Below are positions 48,101 through 59,387 of a stretch of DNA of 64,000 nt, piece after piece. Position 1 is the stretch's first letter. Every line of letters starts with the position of its first letter. The stretch covers positions 62,001-126,000 of the forward strand of contig CP135593.1 of NCBI GenBank assembly GCA_032388755.1, in the 5' to 3' direction. The notes under the pieces are model-generated. The model was not told the DNA's origin. It saw only the letters and a list, made by a program, of their open reading frames with translations, and searched no databases. The stretch comes from Neisseria sp. DTU_2020_1000833_1_SI_GRL_NUU_006. Lineage in GTDB: Bacteria; Pseudomonadota; Gammaproteobacteria; Burkholderiales; Neisseriaceae. The position numbers were made by a program, and so were the translations under genes.

Positions 48101-49621
48101 ATGCACCTGATTGATTATTCACATTCGTTTTTATCCGTCGTGCCGCCGTTTTTGGCATTGGCGCTTGCCGTCATCACCCGCCGCGTGCTGCTGTCTTTGG
48201 GCATCGGTATCTTGGTCGGCGTTGCCTTTTTGGTCGGCGGCAGCCCGATTGACGGACTGACACACCTGAAAGACATGGTGGTCGGACTGGCTTGGGCAGA
48301 CGGCGATTGGTCGCTGGGAAAACCTAAAATCCTGATTTTCTTGTTGTTGCTCGGTATTTTCACTTCTCTTTTAACCTTTTCGGGCAGCAATCAGGCGTTT
48401 GCCGATTGGGCGAAGCAACACATCAAAGGGCGGCGCGGCGCAAAAATGCTGACTGCCTGCCTCGTATTCGTTACCTTTATCGACGACTATTTCCACAGTC
48501 TCGCCGTCGGTGCGATTGCCCGCCCCGTTACCGACAAATTCAAAGTCTCCCGCGCCAAACTCGCGTATATCCTTGATTCCACCGCTGCGCCGATGTGCGT
48601 ACTGATGCCGGTTTCAAGCTGGGGCGCATCGATTATCGCCACGCTGGCAGGTCTGCTCGTTACTTACCACATCACCGGATACACGCCGATGGGTGTGTTC
48701 GTTGCCATGAGCCTGATGAATTATTACGCCCTGTTCGCGCTGATCATGGTGTTTGTCGTCGCTTGGTTTTCTTTCGACATCGGCTCGATGGCGCGCCTTG
48801 AAAAAGCGGCATTGCAGGAAACCCATGACGAATCCGCCGGCTCGAACGGCCCTAAAGGCAGGGTTTACGCGCTGATTATCCCTGTTTTGGTGTTGATCGC
48901 ATCCACCGTTTCCGCCATGATTTACACAGGCGCGCAGGCAAGCGAAACCTTCAGCATTTTGGGCGCGTTTGAAAATACCGATGTAAACACTTCGCTGGTG
49001 TTCGGCGGTGCTTGCGGCGTACTCGCCGTCGTCCTTTGCACGCTCGGCACCATCAAGGCCGCCGACTATCCCAAAGCCGTCCGTCAGGGCATATCTTCGA
49101 TGTTCGGCGCGATTACCATCCTGATTCTTGCCTGGCTCATCAGCACCGTCGTCAGCGAAATGCACACCGGCGACTACCTCTCCACGCTGGTTGCAGACAA
49201 CATCCATCCCGGCTTCCTGCCCGTCATCCTCTTCCTGCTCGCCAGTGTGATGGCGTTCGCCACAGGCACAAGCTGGGGCACATTCGGCATTATGCTGCCG
49301 ATTGCCGCAGCGATGGCGGTTAAAGTCGATGCATCGTTGGTTATCCCGTGTATGTCCGCCGTGATGGCAGGCGCGGTGTGCGGCGACCACTGTTCGCCCA
49401 TTTCCGACACCACTATCCTGTCTTCCACCGGTGCGCATTGCAACCACATCGACCACGTTACATCGCAACTGCCTTACGCCCTGACCGTCGCAGGCGCGGC
49501 AGCGGCAGGCTACCTCGTGTTGGGTATGACGCAATCGGCTTGGCTGGGCTTTTTTGCCACCGGCGTCGTCATGACCGCCCTCATCTTCATACTGAAAGAC
49601 AAAAAAGGCAAAGCTGCCTGA
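48101..49621 (+). CDS. Na+/H+ antiporter, NhaC family
   Basis: The 506-residue polytopic protein has about eleven hydrophobic segments and NhaC-family sequences: F-I-D-D-Y-F-H-S-L-A-V-G (about residues 127-138), Y-I-L-D-S-T-A-A-P-M-C-V-L-M-P-V-S-S-W-G (about 152-171) and G-D-H-C-S-P-I-S-D-T-T-I-L-S-S-T-G (about 428-444). It would expel sodium in exchange for protons, though some relatives exchange organic acids or amino acids. The downstream hairpin separates it from the AT-rich peptide locus. It is monocistronic. Confidence 0.85.
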   Translation: MHLIDYSHSFLSVVPPFLALALAVITRRVLLSLGIGILVGVAFLVGGSPIDGLTHLKDMVVGLAWADGDWSLGKPKILIFLLLLGIFTSLLTFSGSNQAFADWAKQHIKGRRGAKMLTACLVFVTFIDDYFHSLAVGAIARPVTDKFKVSRAKLAYILDSTAAPMCVLMPVSSWGASIIATLAGLLVTYHITGYTPMGVFVAMSLMNYYALFALIMVFVVAWFSFDIGSMARLEKAALQETHDESAGSNGPKGRVYALIIPVLVLIASTVSAMIYTGAQASETFSILGAFENTDVNTSLVFGGACGVLAVVLCTLGTIKAADYPKAVRQGISSMFGAITILILAWLISTVVSEMHTGDYLSTLVADNIHPGFLPVILFLLASVMAFATGTSWGTFGIMLPIAAAMAVKVDASLVIPCMSAVMAGAVCGDHCSPISDTTILSSTGAHCNHIDHVTSQLPYALTVAGAAAAGYLVLGMTQSAWLGFFATGVVMTALIFILKDKKGKAA

Positions 49622-49636
49622 ATACGCATAAAAAGA

Positions 49637-49673
49637 ACTCGCCAATTTCATTATTAAAATTGGCGAGTTTGTC
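49637..49673. terminator. Bidirectional terminator between antiporter and peptide genes
   Basis: AACTCGCCAATTT and AAATTGGCGAGTT flank a short AT loop. On the plus strand T-rich sequence follows. On the minus strand it lies 15 bases past the peptide stop, so it can serve both convergent genes. Confidence 0.82.
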
Positions 49674-49688
49674 AGTTGATTTTATGAT

Positions 49689-49904
49689 TTAATCCACAAA
49701 ACCGATGCCACCGTTTTGTTTCATTGCTTTATTTAATCTGTTCAGATTGGCTTGCCCTGCTATGGGAATACTTTTAATATATTTGTCATAAATAGGATCA
49801 AATACAAATTTTCCTAAAGCCCATCCTGTAAGAGCATCTCTTGCAGAAAATCCTCTCCATCCTCCAGATACTTTCTCCAAATCATGATTGTTCAAAGGTT
49901 TCAT
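49689..49904 (-). CDS. Double-glycine-leader peptide (bacteriocin-like)
   Basis: The 71-residue precursor starts M-K-P-L-N-N-H-D-L-E-K-V-S-G-G, a 15-residue double-glycine leader of the type removed by C39-peptidase ABC exporters. The predicted mature peptide has 56 residues, begins W-R-G-F-S-A-R-D-A-L-T-G-W, contains G-K-F-V-F and I-P-I-A-G and ends N-G-G-I-G-F-V-D. It lacks Cys and is moderately basic, with small-residue helical patterns as in pore-forming class II bacteriocins. AGGAG eight bases before the ATG at 49904 fixes the start; the nine-residue upstream extension is rejected. No exporter gene is nearby. A small membrane-protein gene diverges from it. Confidence 0.72.
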   Translation of the reverse strand: MKPLNNHDLEKVSGGWRGFSARDALTGWALGKFVFDPIYDKYIKSIPIAGQANLNRLNKAMKQNGGIGFVD

Positions 49905-50102
49905 AATAGAAACTCCTATATGAGTTGACAAAGTTTTTTTGTATAATATAGAAGTACTTACACGAATTCATGCTATCATAAATTAAAATAAATGAGAAAT
50001 ATTTTCGTTAATTTGCAATTTGCAAAAAATGGTAAGATTTAACAAAGTAAGGAAATATACCTTAAAGTCAGTTGGATGCTGCCTAGGAAAAGGAAAATTA
50101 TA
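49905..50102. promoter_or_regulatory. AT-rich divergent promoter region of the peptide locus
   Basis: This 198-base gap separates the peptide gene from the small membrane-protein gene and should hold both promoters. On the minus strand TATTAT at about 49940-49946 could be a -10 box; the -35 position is poor. On the plus strand AAAGGAAAATTATA is the ribosome site of the membrane protein. No DUS is present. Confidence 0.4.
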
Positions 50103-50264
50103 ATGAAAATATTCATTTTGATAATAATCGGTTTGTATTATATTGTATTCACAAGAGTTATTTATAATTTTATCGGTTGGAATATAAATAAGGATTTATT
50201 GTTTTTAGTTACTGTATTTATTGCTATGGGAATTTATAAATTATTTCTCAAGTCAAATAAATAG
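50103..50264 (+). CDS. Small two-helix membrane protein, candidate immunity protein
   Basis: The 53-residue protein is almost entirely hydrophobic, with two predicted helices (about residues 3-20 and 31-47) and a basic C-terminus (K-L-F-L-K-S-N-K). The ATG at 50103 has AAAGG 10 bases upstream. A start at 50076 would add nine basic residues. Base composition is strongly AT-rich, like the neighbouring peptide gene and unlike flanking nhaC and nagZ. I recognise no family. Small membrane proteins beside bacteriocin genes often confer self-immunity, which is the reason for the suggestion. The divergent orientation is unusual for that role. Confidence 0.5.
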   Translation: MKIFILIIIGLYYIVFTRVIYNFIGWNINKDLLFLVTVFIAMGIYKLFLKSNK

Positions 50265-50300
50265 CAAAAGACGAATTTGAATATTTAAGGTTTCAGAAAT

Positions 50301-51386
50301 ATGTCCCTCGTTTTCCTCCCGCGCGGCCCCGTTATGGCAGACGTCGCCGCCTACTGTCTGACCGAAGAAGAAAAACAACGCCTGCTCGACCCATCTATCG
50401 GCGGCGTTATCCTGTTCCGCCGCAACTTCCAAAACGTCGGGCAGCTCAAAGCCCTTGTTCAAGAAATCAAAGCACTGCGCACGCCCGAACTCATCATCGC
50501 CGTCGATCACGAAGGCGGCAGGGTACAACGCTTTATCGAAGGCTTCACACGCCTGCCCGCCATGAACACTTTAGGGCAGATTTGGGATACCGAAGGCGAA
50601 GCCGCCGCCAAAGAAAAAGCCGAGCAGGTCGGCTGGGTATTGGCGACGGAACTGACCGCCTGCGGCATAGACCTCTCCTTCACGCCCGTTCTCGACCTCG
50701 ACTGGGGAACATGTCCCGTCATCGGCAACCGCAGTTTCCACCGCAACGCTGACACCGTAACCCAACTCGCCCTTGCCCTGCAAAAAGGTCTGAACCGGGG
50801 CGGCATGAAATCCTGTGGCAAACATTTCCCCGGACACGGATTTGTCGAAGGCGACAGCCATTTGGTGCAACCCGAAGACACGCGCAGCCTTGTCGAACTC
50901 GAAGCTGCCGACATGATTCCGTTCCGCGCCTTAAGCAGCGCAGGCATGGCGGCGGTCATGCCCGCCCACGTCGTTTATCCGCAAATTGACAGCAAGCCCG
51001 CCGGTTTCTCCGAAAAATGGCTCAAACAAATCCTGCGCCAAGACATCGGATTTAAAGGCGTTATCTTTTCAGACGACCTCACGATGGAAGGCGCAGGCGC
51101 AGCGGGCGGCATCAAAGAACGTGCAAACGCTTCCTTTACGGCAGGCTGCGACATCGTCCTTGTCTGCAACCGTCCCGACCTCGTGGACGAACTGCGCGAC
51201 GGCTTCCAAATCCCCGTCAATCCCGATTTGGCAAGCCGCTGGCAATACATGGCGAACACATTGGGCAAGGAAGCCGCCCAAGCCGTGATGCAAACCTCCG
51301 CTTTCCAAGCCGCCCAAGCCATGACCGCGCAACTTGCTACGCCTAAAGACACCGCCGGCGGCGTGAAAGTCGGCGAAGCGTTTTAA
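50301..51386 (+). CDS. nagZ: Beta-N-acetylhexosaminidase NagZ (peptidoglycan recycling)
   Basis: NagZ removes N-acetylglucosamine from muropeptides in the cytoplasm. The 361-residue GH3 enzyme has D-H-E-G-G-R-V-Q-R (about residues 66-74), the general-acid loop K-H-F-P-G-H-G-F-V-E-G-D-S-H (about 174-187) and the nucleophile motif V-I-F-S-D-D-L-T-M-E-G-A (about 254-265). The nucleophile motif is encoded exactly by an uptake sequence (51068-51079). No signal peptide is present. The ribosome site is weak. A DUS hairpin follows and separates it from the convergent TerC-type gene. Confidence 0.93.
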   Translation: MSLVFLPRGPVMADVAAYCLTEEEKQRLLDPSIGGVILFRRNFQNVGQLKALVQEIKALRTPELIIAVDHEGGRVQRFIEGFTRLPAMNTLGQIWDTEGEAAAKEKAEQVGWVLATELTACGIDLSFTPVLDLDWGTCPVIGNRSFHRNADTVTQLALALQKGLNRGGMKSCGKHFPGHGFVEGDSHLVQPEDTRSLVELEAADMIPFRALSSAGMAAVMPAHVVYPQIDSKPAGFSEKWLKQILRQDIGFKGVIFSDDLTMEGAGAAGGIKERANASFTAGCDIVLVCNRPDLVDELRDGFQIPVNPDLASRWQYMANTLGKEAAQAVMQTSAFQAAQAMTAQLATPKDTAGGVKVGEAF

Positions 51387-51413
51387 AGGCGTTTGATTTA
51401 GAAAGTATGAAAG

Positions 51414-51462
51414 AAGGTCGTCTGAAAAGCTGAATTGGGCTTTTTCAGACGACCTTTTTATT
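51414..51462. terminator. DUS inverted repeat between nagZ and the TerC-type gene
   Basis: GAAGGTCGTCTGAAAAGC and GCTTTTTCAGACGACCTTTTT flank a short loop. A bidirectional terminator for convergent genes. Confidence 0.85.
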
Positions 51463-51479
51463 TCACAATGATAATTTGA

Positions 51480-53039
51480 TTATCCTTCGTCAGGCAGCTT
51501 GGTGATCTGTACCCGCTCGATGCGTTGGCCGTCTTTTTCAACGACTTGGAAACGCCAGCCGTGGAAGTCGGCAAAGTCGCCGACATCGGGAATGCTTTGC
51601 AGCTCTTCCATAATCAGTCCGGCGACGGTGTGGAAGTCGGCATCTTCTTCCTGCGGCGGGAGGTTGAGTTGCGGCGCGAGTTCGACGTATTCGAGCGAAC
51701 CGTCCACGGTCAGGCTTTCATCGGCATTTTCTTGAACGGCGGGTTCTTCTTGGCGTTCAAACTCTTCGGGGAATTCACCGGCGATGGTTTCCAGCAGGTC
51801 TTTCATGGTGACCATGCCCAAAACCGCGCCGAATTCATCGACCACCAAAGCATAATCCGCGCTGCTTTGGCGGAACAGTTCAATCGCACCCAATGCGGTC
51901 GTACTGTCCGGCAGGACGAGCGGCTGGCGCAGGACGGCTTGGATATTGAGTTCGCCGGTTTCGAGCAGTTGGGCAAGCAGGTCTTTTTTATTGATATAAC
52001 CCAACGGTTCGTCCACGCCGGCTTTACCGACGACGAGCAGGCGGCTGTACGGGGTGTTTTGCAGTTGGGCATGTTGCTCTTCGCGGCTTTGGGAGATGTC
52101 CAAACGCTCAATGTCGCGGCGGGGAATCATCACGCCGAGGATGGGACGTTCGGCAAGCGTGAGGACGCTGCGTATCATGGATTTTTCGTTTTCTTCGAAA
52201 TGCCCGTCATCCTCCGCTTCGTCGCCCGCTTTGGCAAGCACGCTTTCGCGTATGCCCATCATGCCCAAGACGTTCTCGGCGGTGCGTTTGCGCCACGAGC
52301 TGCTGATGTAGTCGTTTTTGCGACTGTTGCGCTGCGAAATTTGGTTGAACGCTTCAATCAGGATGGAGAAGCCGATAGCGGCGTAGAGGTAGCCTTTGGG
52401 GATATGGAAATGGAAGGCTTCGGCAATAAGGCTGAAACCGATCATCAACAGGAAACCCAAACAGAGCATAACGACGGTAGGATGTCTGTCCACAAACTCG
52501 GTCAGGGGTTTGCTGGCGGAAATCATGACGGTCATGGCAACGGCAACGGCCCCCATGGCGACGACGATGTGATCGACCATCGCAACCGCCGTAATGACGG
52601 AATCGATGGAAAATACCGCGTCAAGAATCAGGATTTGGGCAACCACGCTCCAAAATCGCGCGTGTTTTTTCTGACTGTCGGCAACGGCAAATTGGTTATG
52701 CCCTTCGAGGCGTTCGTGCAGCTCGGTGGTGGCTTTGTAGAGCAGGAAGATACCGCCCGCGAGCATAATCATGTCTTTGCCGGAAACGTCCAACCCGCTG
52801 ATGTGGAACAGCGGGCGCGTCAGGGTCATGATGTGTGCCATGAAGCCGAGCATGATGATGCGGATAACGACCGCAAGCCCCAAACCGGTAATACGCGCGC
52901 GGTCGCGTTGGGCGGGTTTGACTTTGTTTGCCAAAATAGCGACGAAAACGAGGTTGTCTATCCCCAAGACAACTTCGAGCACCAGAAGCGTGGCAAAGCC
53001 TATCCAAGTATGCGGCTCTGCCAACCAACTGAAATCCAT
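51480..53039 (-). CDS. TerC-family membrane protein with CBS and CorC_HlyC domains
   Basis: The 519-residue protein has an N-terminal TerC domain with seven hydrophobic segments (about residues 15-235, with L-E-V-V-L-G-I-D-N-L-V-F and D-A-V-F-S-I-D-S-V-I-T carrying conserved acidic residues). Two CBS domains (about 305-425) and a C-terminal CorC_HlyC domain (about 440-519) follow. This is the layout of E. coli YoaE/YegH. TerC members are linked to manganese or tellurite handling; metal efflux is inferred. AAAGGAAT lies before the ATG. Like the CorC-type gene at 41.3 kb it carries a CBS-CorC module, but here fused to a membrane domain. Confidence 0.87.
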   Translation of the reverse strand: MDFSWLAEPHTWIGFATLLVLEVVLGIDNLVFVAILANKVKPAQRDRARITGLGLAVVIRIIMLGFMAHIMTLTRPLFHISGLDVSGKDMIMLAGGIFLLYKATTELHERLEGHNQFAVADSQKKHARFWSVVAQILILDAVFSIDSVITAVAMVDHIVVAMGAVAVAMTVMISASKPLTEFVDRHPTVVMLCLGFLLMIGFSLIAEAFHFHIPKGYLYAAIGFSILIEAFNQISQRNSRKNDYISSSWRKRTAENVLGMMGIRESVLAKAGDEAEDDGHFEENEKSMIRSVLTLAERPILGVMIPRRDIERLDISQSREEQHAQLQNTPYSRLLVVGKAGVDEPLGYINKKDLLAQLLETGELNIQAVLRQPLVLPDSTTALGAIELFRQSSADYALVVDEFGAVLGMVTMKDLLETIAGEFPEEFERQEEPAVQENADESLTVDGSLEYVELAPQLNLPPQEEDADFHTVAGLIMEELQSIPDVGDFADFHGWRFQVVEKDGQRIERVQITKLPDEG

Positions 53040-53223
53040 GATTTTTGTATTCCTTTGTGTTCAAACGCGAAAAGGCAGCCTGAAACGCTCAAGCTGCCTG
53101 ATTCATATCGATACGCACGAAAAACGGCGGGCGGTCATGCTGCTCTGCTCTGGGTCTTTCATGTGTGCGTATGTCTCAAGTAAAAATAATGTAAATAGTT
53201 TAACAGTTTGGAAGACGGATGGC

Positions 53224-53267
53224 AAAAGGTCGTCTGAAAGATAAGTCTTATTTTCAGACGACCTTTT
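53224..53267. terminator. DUS inverted repeat after carB
   Basis: AAAAGGTCGTCTGAAAG and TTTTCAGACGACCTTTT flank an 11-base loop. It lies 25 bases past the minus-strand carB stop. A kingellal-type GGCAGCCTGAAA sequence is seen upstream at about 53073-53084. Confidence 0.8.
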
Positions 53268-53291
53268 GTTTAAGCTAAACCTGATTCAGAT

Positions 53292-56507
<3,216 letters not shown>

Positions 56508-56510
56508 GGT

Positions 56511-57227
56511 TTAACCTTTTCTATTTAAAACGCGAAGAGAAGAATGGAAAAGTTCTATTTTGAATTGGTTGCAATAGGTCATGAAAAGCATCGCATATGA
56601 TACATAATTCAAATAGCAAATACATATTTGGCTGGGTAGTAAAGGTAGTGTAATAACAAACAGCCCTAGAATGGTACTGAAAAATAACAAGAAACAATTG
56701 TAATTATTAACTTTTTTTATATGCTCCTTTTGGTTATCGTTTAAACGAGCCTCTTCAATTTGTTTTATTTTAATTCTAGAAAAAATTGTAGAATACAGAC
56801 AAATTTGCACAAACAACCAGAATAAATTTGTATCATTAATGTTAAGGTTCTTCTCCTGAATATTTATATTTTGAGCAATAAATATTACAACTGAAAAGAA
56901 TATAACCTGCAAGTTGTATTCACTCCAATTTTTTAATGCATCCTTAAACTCCGTATTATGAATTCGTTTTTCTTCTTTTTCTTTTAATTTCTTTTGTATC
57001 TCTTCCGCTGTTTCAGATACCGGTTTTGTTTTTAATGACCAATTGTATAATTCTGGTAGGTAACCATTATAAAAACTTGGAATAAATATAGCTATTAAAG
57101 CAATTATATTAGAACAATAAATGCTTTTAAAACGAAAAATAATAGGGATAACAAACAAGACAAAACACAGCCAAAATAATGAAGAATGTAATGGTTTTCT
57201 AGTATTTACATTTTCGGATTTTTCCAT
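56511..57227 (-). CDS. AT-rich hypothetical membrane protein upstream of carB
   Basis: The 238-residue protein has two hydrophobic helices near the N-terminus (about residues 15-30 and 35-50), a charged coiled-coil-like stretch (E-T-A-E-E-I-Q-K-K-L-K-E-K-E-E-K, about 72-87), then four more hydrophobic segments. I recognise no family. The ATG at 57227 has AAGG 10 bases upstream; an in-frame ATG at 57251 is also possible. Its composition is far more AT-rich than carA and carB, it has no DUS, and it stops four bases before carB. It looks like a recent insertion in the carA-carB interval. It may serve as a leader cistron of carB. Confidence 0.65.
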   Translation of the reverse strand: MEKSENVNTRKPLHSSLFWLCFVLFVIPIIFRFKSIYCSNIIALIAIFIPSFYNGYLPELYNWSLKTKPVSETAEEIQKKLKEKEEKRIHNTEFKDALKNWSEYNLQVIFFSVVIFIAQNINIQEKNLNINDTNLFWLFVQICLYSTIFSRIKIKQIEEARLNDNQKEHIKKVNNYNCFLLFFSTILGLFVITLPLLPSQICICYLNYVSYAMLFMTYCNQFKIELFHSSLRVLNRKG

Positions 57228-57251
57228 TTTCAAATTACCTTGATTAAACAT

Positions 57252-57470
57252 TTATAGTAAGCCGTAGCCCGCATGTAGGGTGCGTGCGGTACGCACGCAC
57301 GCGTTCTCTATTTTCCCTGCAACCCCAACCCACCGCGTGCGTGCCTTGCGGCACACACCTTACCGATGGGTTCAAAGGTCGTCTGAAAAAACGCTTGCGG
57401 CGTTTGCTCCATCTGCCTTGTGATAAAGGCTGCCTGAAAAATTCCTGCCGTTGATATTTCGGGCATTCTT
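57252..57470. other. Intergenic lead-in to the carA-carB repeat array
   Basis: The stretch contains a GTGCGTGCGGTACGCACGCACGC palindrome-like sequence (about 57280-57303), a single DUS at 57377-57390 and a kingellal-type GGCTGCCTGAAA at 57428-57440. No gene is supported. Confidence 0.4.
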
Positions 57471-58566
57471 TTTCAGACGGCCTGCAACGCCTGAATCCGC
57501 TGCAACCCGCTCCCTCTCCCGTGGGGAAGGGTTGGGGAGAGGGCATTCCCCGAATGGCGGCAATCTTTCCCAAACACCTTAACCGCCCCAATACAAGCCT
57601 TGCGGCTTGTTGCCCTCTCTCTAGCTCTCTCCCACGGGAGAGAGGACGGGGCGGCTGTTGGGGTTAAAGGTTATGCAAGGAAAACAGGTTGTGCAGACTG
57701 CTTTTTATTTTTCAGACGACCTGCATCAACAGTTGTAAATCCAAGTTGCTTTTCAAACCGCCTGCGACCGCAAAACCTGCTGCAACCCGCTCCCTCCCCC
57801 GTGGAGGAGGGTTGGGGAGAGGGCATTCTCCAAATTTCGGCAACCTTTCCCAATACCCTACCGCTCAAAATATAAGCCTTACGGCTTGTTGCCCTCTCTC
57901 TAACTCTCTCCCACGGGAGAGAGGACGGGGCGGCTGTTGGGGTTAAGGGTTCTGCAAGGAAAACAGGTTGTGCAGGCTGCTTTTTACTTTTCAGACGACC
58001 TACAATCAACGGCTGCAAATCCAAGTTACTTTTCAAACTGCCTGTAACCGCAAAACCTGCTGTAACCCGCTCCCTCCCCCGTGGGGGAGGGTTGGGGAGA
58101 GGGCATTCCCCAAATCGCGACAATCTTTCCCAACACTCTAACCGCTCAAAATACAAGCCTTGCGGCTTGTTGCCCTCTCTCTAACTCTCTCCCACGGGGA
58201 GAGAGGACGGGGTGGCTGTTGGGGTTAAAGGTTCTGCAAGGAAAACAGGTTGTGCGGGCTGCTTTTTGTTTTTCAGACGACCTGAAATCAACGGCTGTAA
58301 ACCCAAGTTGCTTTTCAAACCAACTGAAACCGCAAAACCTGCTGCAACCTGCTCCCTCCCCCGTGGGGGAGGGTTGGGGAGAGGGCATTCCCCGAATTTC
58401 GGCAACCTTCCCCAACACTCTAACCGCTCAAAATACAAGCCTTGCGGCTTGTTGCCCTCTCTCTAACTCTCTCCCACAGGGAGAGAGGACGGGGTACCTG
58501 CTGGAGTTAAGGGTTATGCAAGGAAAACAGGTTGTATTGGCTGTTTTTTACTTTTCAGACGACCTT
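57470..58566. repeat. Tandem array of about 280-bp repeats between carA and carB
   Basis: Four imperfect units end at the DUS copies near 57713, 57992, 58274 and 58556, spaced 279, 282 and 282 bases; the first unit, counted from the DUS at 57474, is about 239 bases. Each unit has a GC-rich hairpin CTCCCTCCCCCGTGGGGGAG, then GGTTGGGGAGAGGGCATTCC, TACAAGCCTTGCGGCTTGTTG, CTCTCTCCCACGGGAGAGAG, GCAAGGAAAACAGGTTGT and one uptake sequence. Open frames across it (containing P-L-P-N-P-P-P-R-G-R-E) repeat with the DNA and are not genes. A large, variable repeat-bearing carA-carB interval is known from other Neisseria. Confidence 0.88.
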
Positions 58567-58634
58567 TATAAATGCTCAATTCAGGCAGCCTGCACCTTAT
58601 AATTTTCAAAAACCCAATCAAAATCAGCCGTCTG

Positions 58635-59063
58635 CTACCGTGCAGGCTGCTTTTCCAATTCTTGCAACACGCGCAGGATTTCCGCGAGCACATCGTTTGT
58701 CTGCTGCAAAATTTCGTGGTTCCAAAAACGCAGCACGGTAAAGCCCAGGCTGTTCAGATAGGCTGTCCGCGCGTGATCGTATGCGGCTTGTTCCGTATGT
58801 TGCCCGCCGTCTGCTTCGACAATCAACTTAGGCGTTACGCACGTAAAATCAACAATATAGTTTCCCATCGGCTGCTGGCGGCGGAATTTATAGCCGTTCA
58901 GACGGCCTGCCCGCAGGTGCTGCCACAATTTTGCTTCCGCCTCGCTCATTTCTTTGCGCATGGCTTTGGCGCGTTGGCGCAGGGCGGGGTTGTCGGCGGT
59001 CAATAGTTTTTCGGGCGGGGTCATTTTTTTATTATTGGGTGTGGAAAACGCCTTGATGACCAT
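58635..59063 (-). CDS. DUF559 (very-short-patch-repair-like) endonuclease-fold protein
   Basis: The 142-residue protein belongs to the DUF559 group with a PD-(D/E)XK-like core related to Vsr. Conserved features are A-K-A-M-R-K-E-M-S-E-A-E-A-K-L-W-Q-H-L-R (about residues 34-53), F-R-R-Q-Q-P-M-G-N-Y-I-V-D-F (about 62-75, the catalytic Asp at the end), E-A-D-G-G-Q-H (about 86-92) and R-F-W-N-H-E-I. The start may be 59063 or 59024 (M-T-P-P-E-K); neither has a good ribosome site. The role of these proteins is unknown. It sits next to the repeat array, so it could be repeat- or DNA-uptake-linked, but nothing shows this. Confidence 0.78.
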   Translation of the reverse strand: MVIKAFSTPNNKKMTPPEKLLTADNPALRQRAKAMRKEMSEAEAKLWQHLRAGRLNGYKFRRQQPMGNYIVDFTCVTPKLIVEADGGQHTEQAAYDHARTAYLNSLGFTVLRFWNHEILQQTNDVLAEILRVLQELEKQPAR

Positions 59064-59129
59064 CTTTTTTCTTTTTTCAGACGACTTTTTGCGTTTTACT
59101 TTTACATAGGGTCGTCTGAAAAGCTTTCT

Positions 59130-59387
59130 TTAAAAGCTGGTAAAAAACGTAATCAAGCCCAAAATGATGCCGGGGGCATTTGCCAGCATAACGGGGTAGT
59201 CGCGTTTTTCTTTCAGAAAGCCGTAGGCAACCCATAATGTGCAGTTGATGGCGGCAACGAGGGGTTGCAGCGGCGAGCCGGGGTTACCGGCGAGGTTGTT
59301 TTGGATTTGCGGGATGTAGGAAACGTACATGCCTACGGCGGTCAGGGTGGCGACGACGGAGAGTACGCGCATTTGTTTTTCAGTCAT
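59130..59387 (-). CDS. SemiSWEET-type small transporter
   Basis: The 85-residue protein has three hydrophobic helices and the PQ-loop motif Y-I-P-Q-I-Q-N-N (about residues 24-31), typical of SemiSWEETs, which dimerise to move sugars or other small solutes. The N-C-T-L-W-V-A-Y-G segment in helix 2 also fits. AAAGGAAAATC before the ATG is a good ribosome site. It lies between DUF559 and carA, with DUS copies on both sides. The substrate is unknown. Confidence 0.8.
   Translation of the reverse strand: MTEKQMRVLSVVATLTAVGMYVSYIPQIQNNLAGNPGSPLQPLVAAINCTLWVAYGFLKEKRDYPVMLANAPGIILGLITFFTSF

Noticed and set aside
51525..53183. 552-codon open frame antisense to the TerC/CBS gene
   Set aside because: Shadow of the real gene; no ribosome site and no recognisable domain.
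57671..58438. Open frames with P-L-P-N-P-P-P-R-G-R-E repeats
   Set aside because: They follow the 282-bp DNA repeat on both strands and in several frames, so they are by-products of the array.
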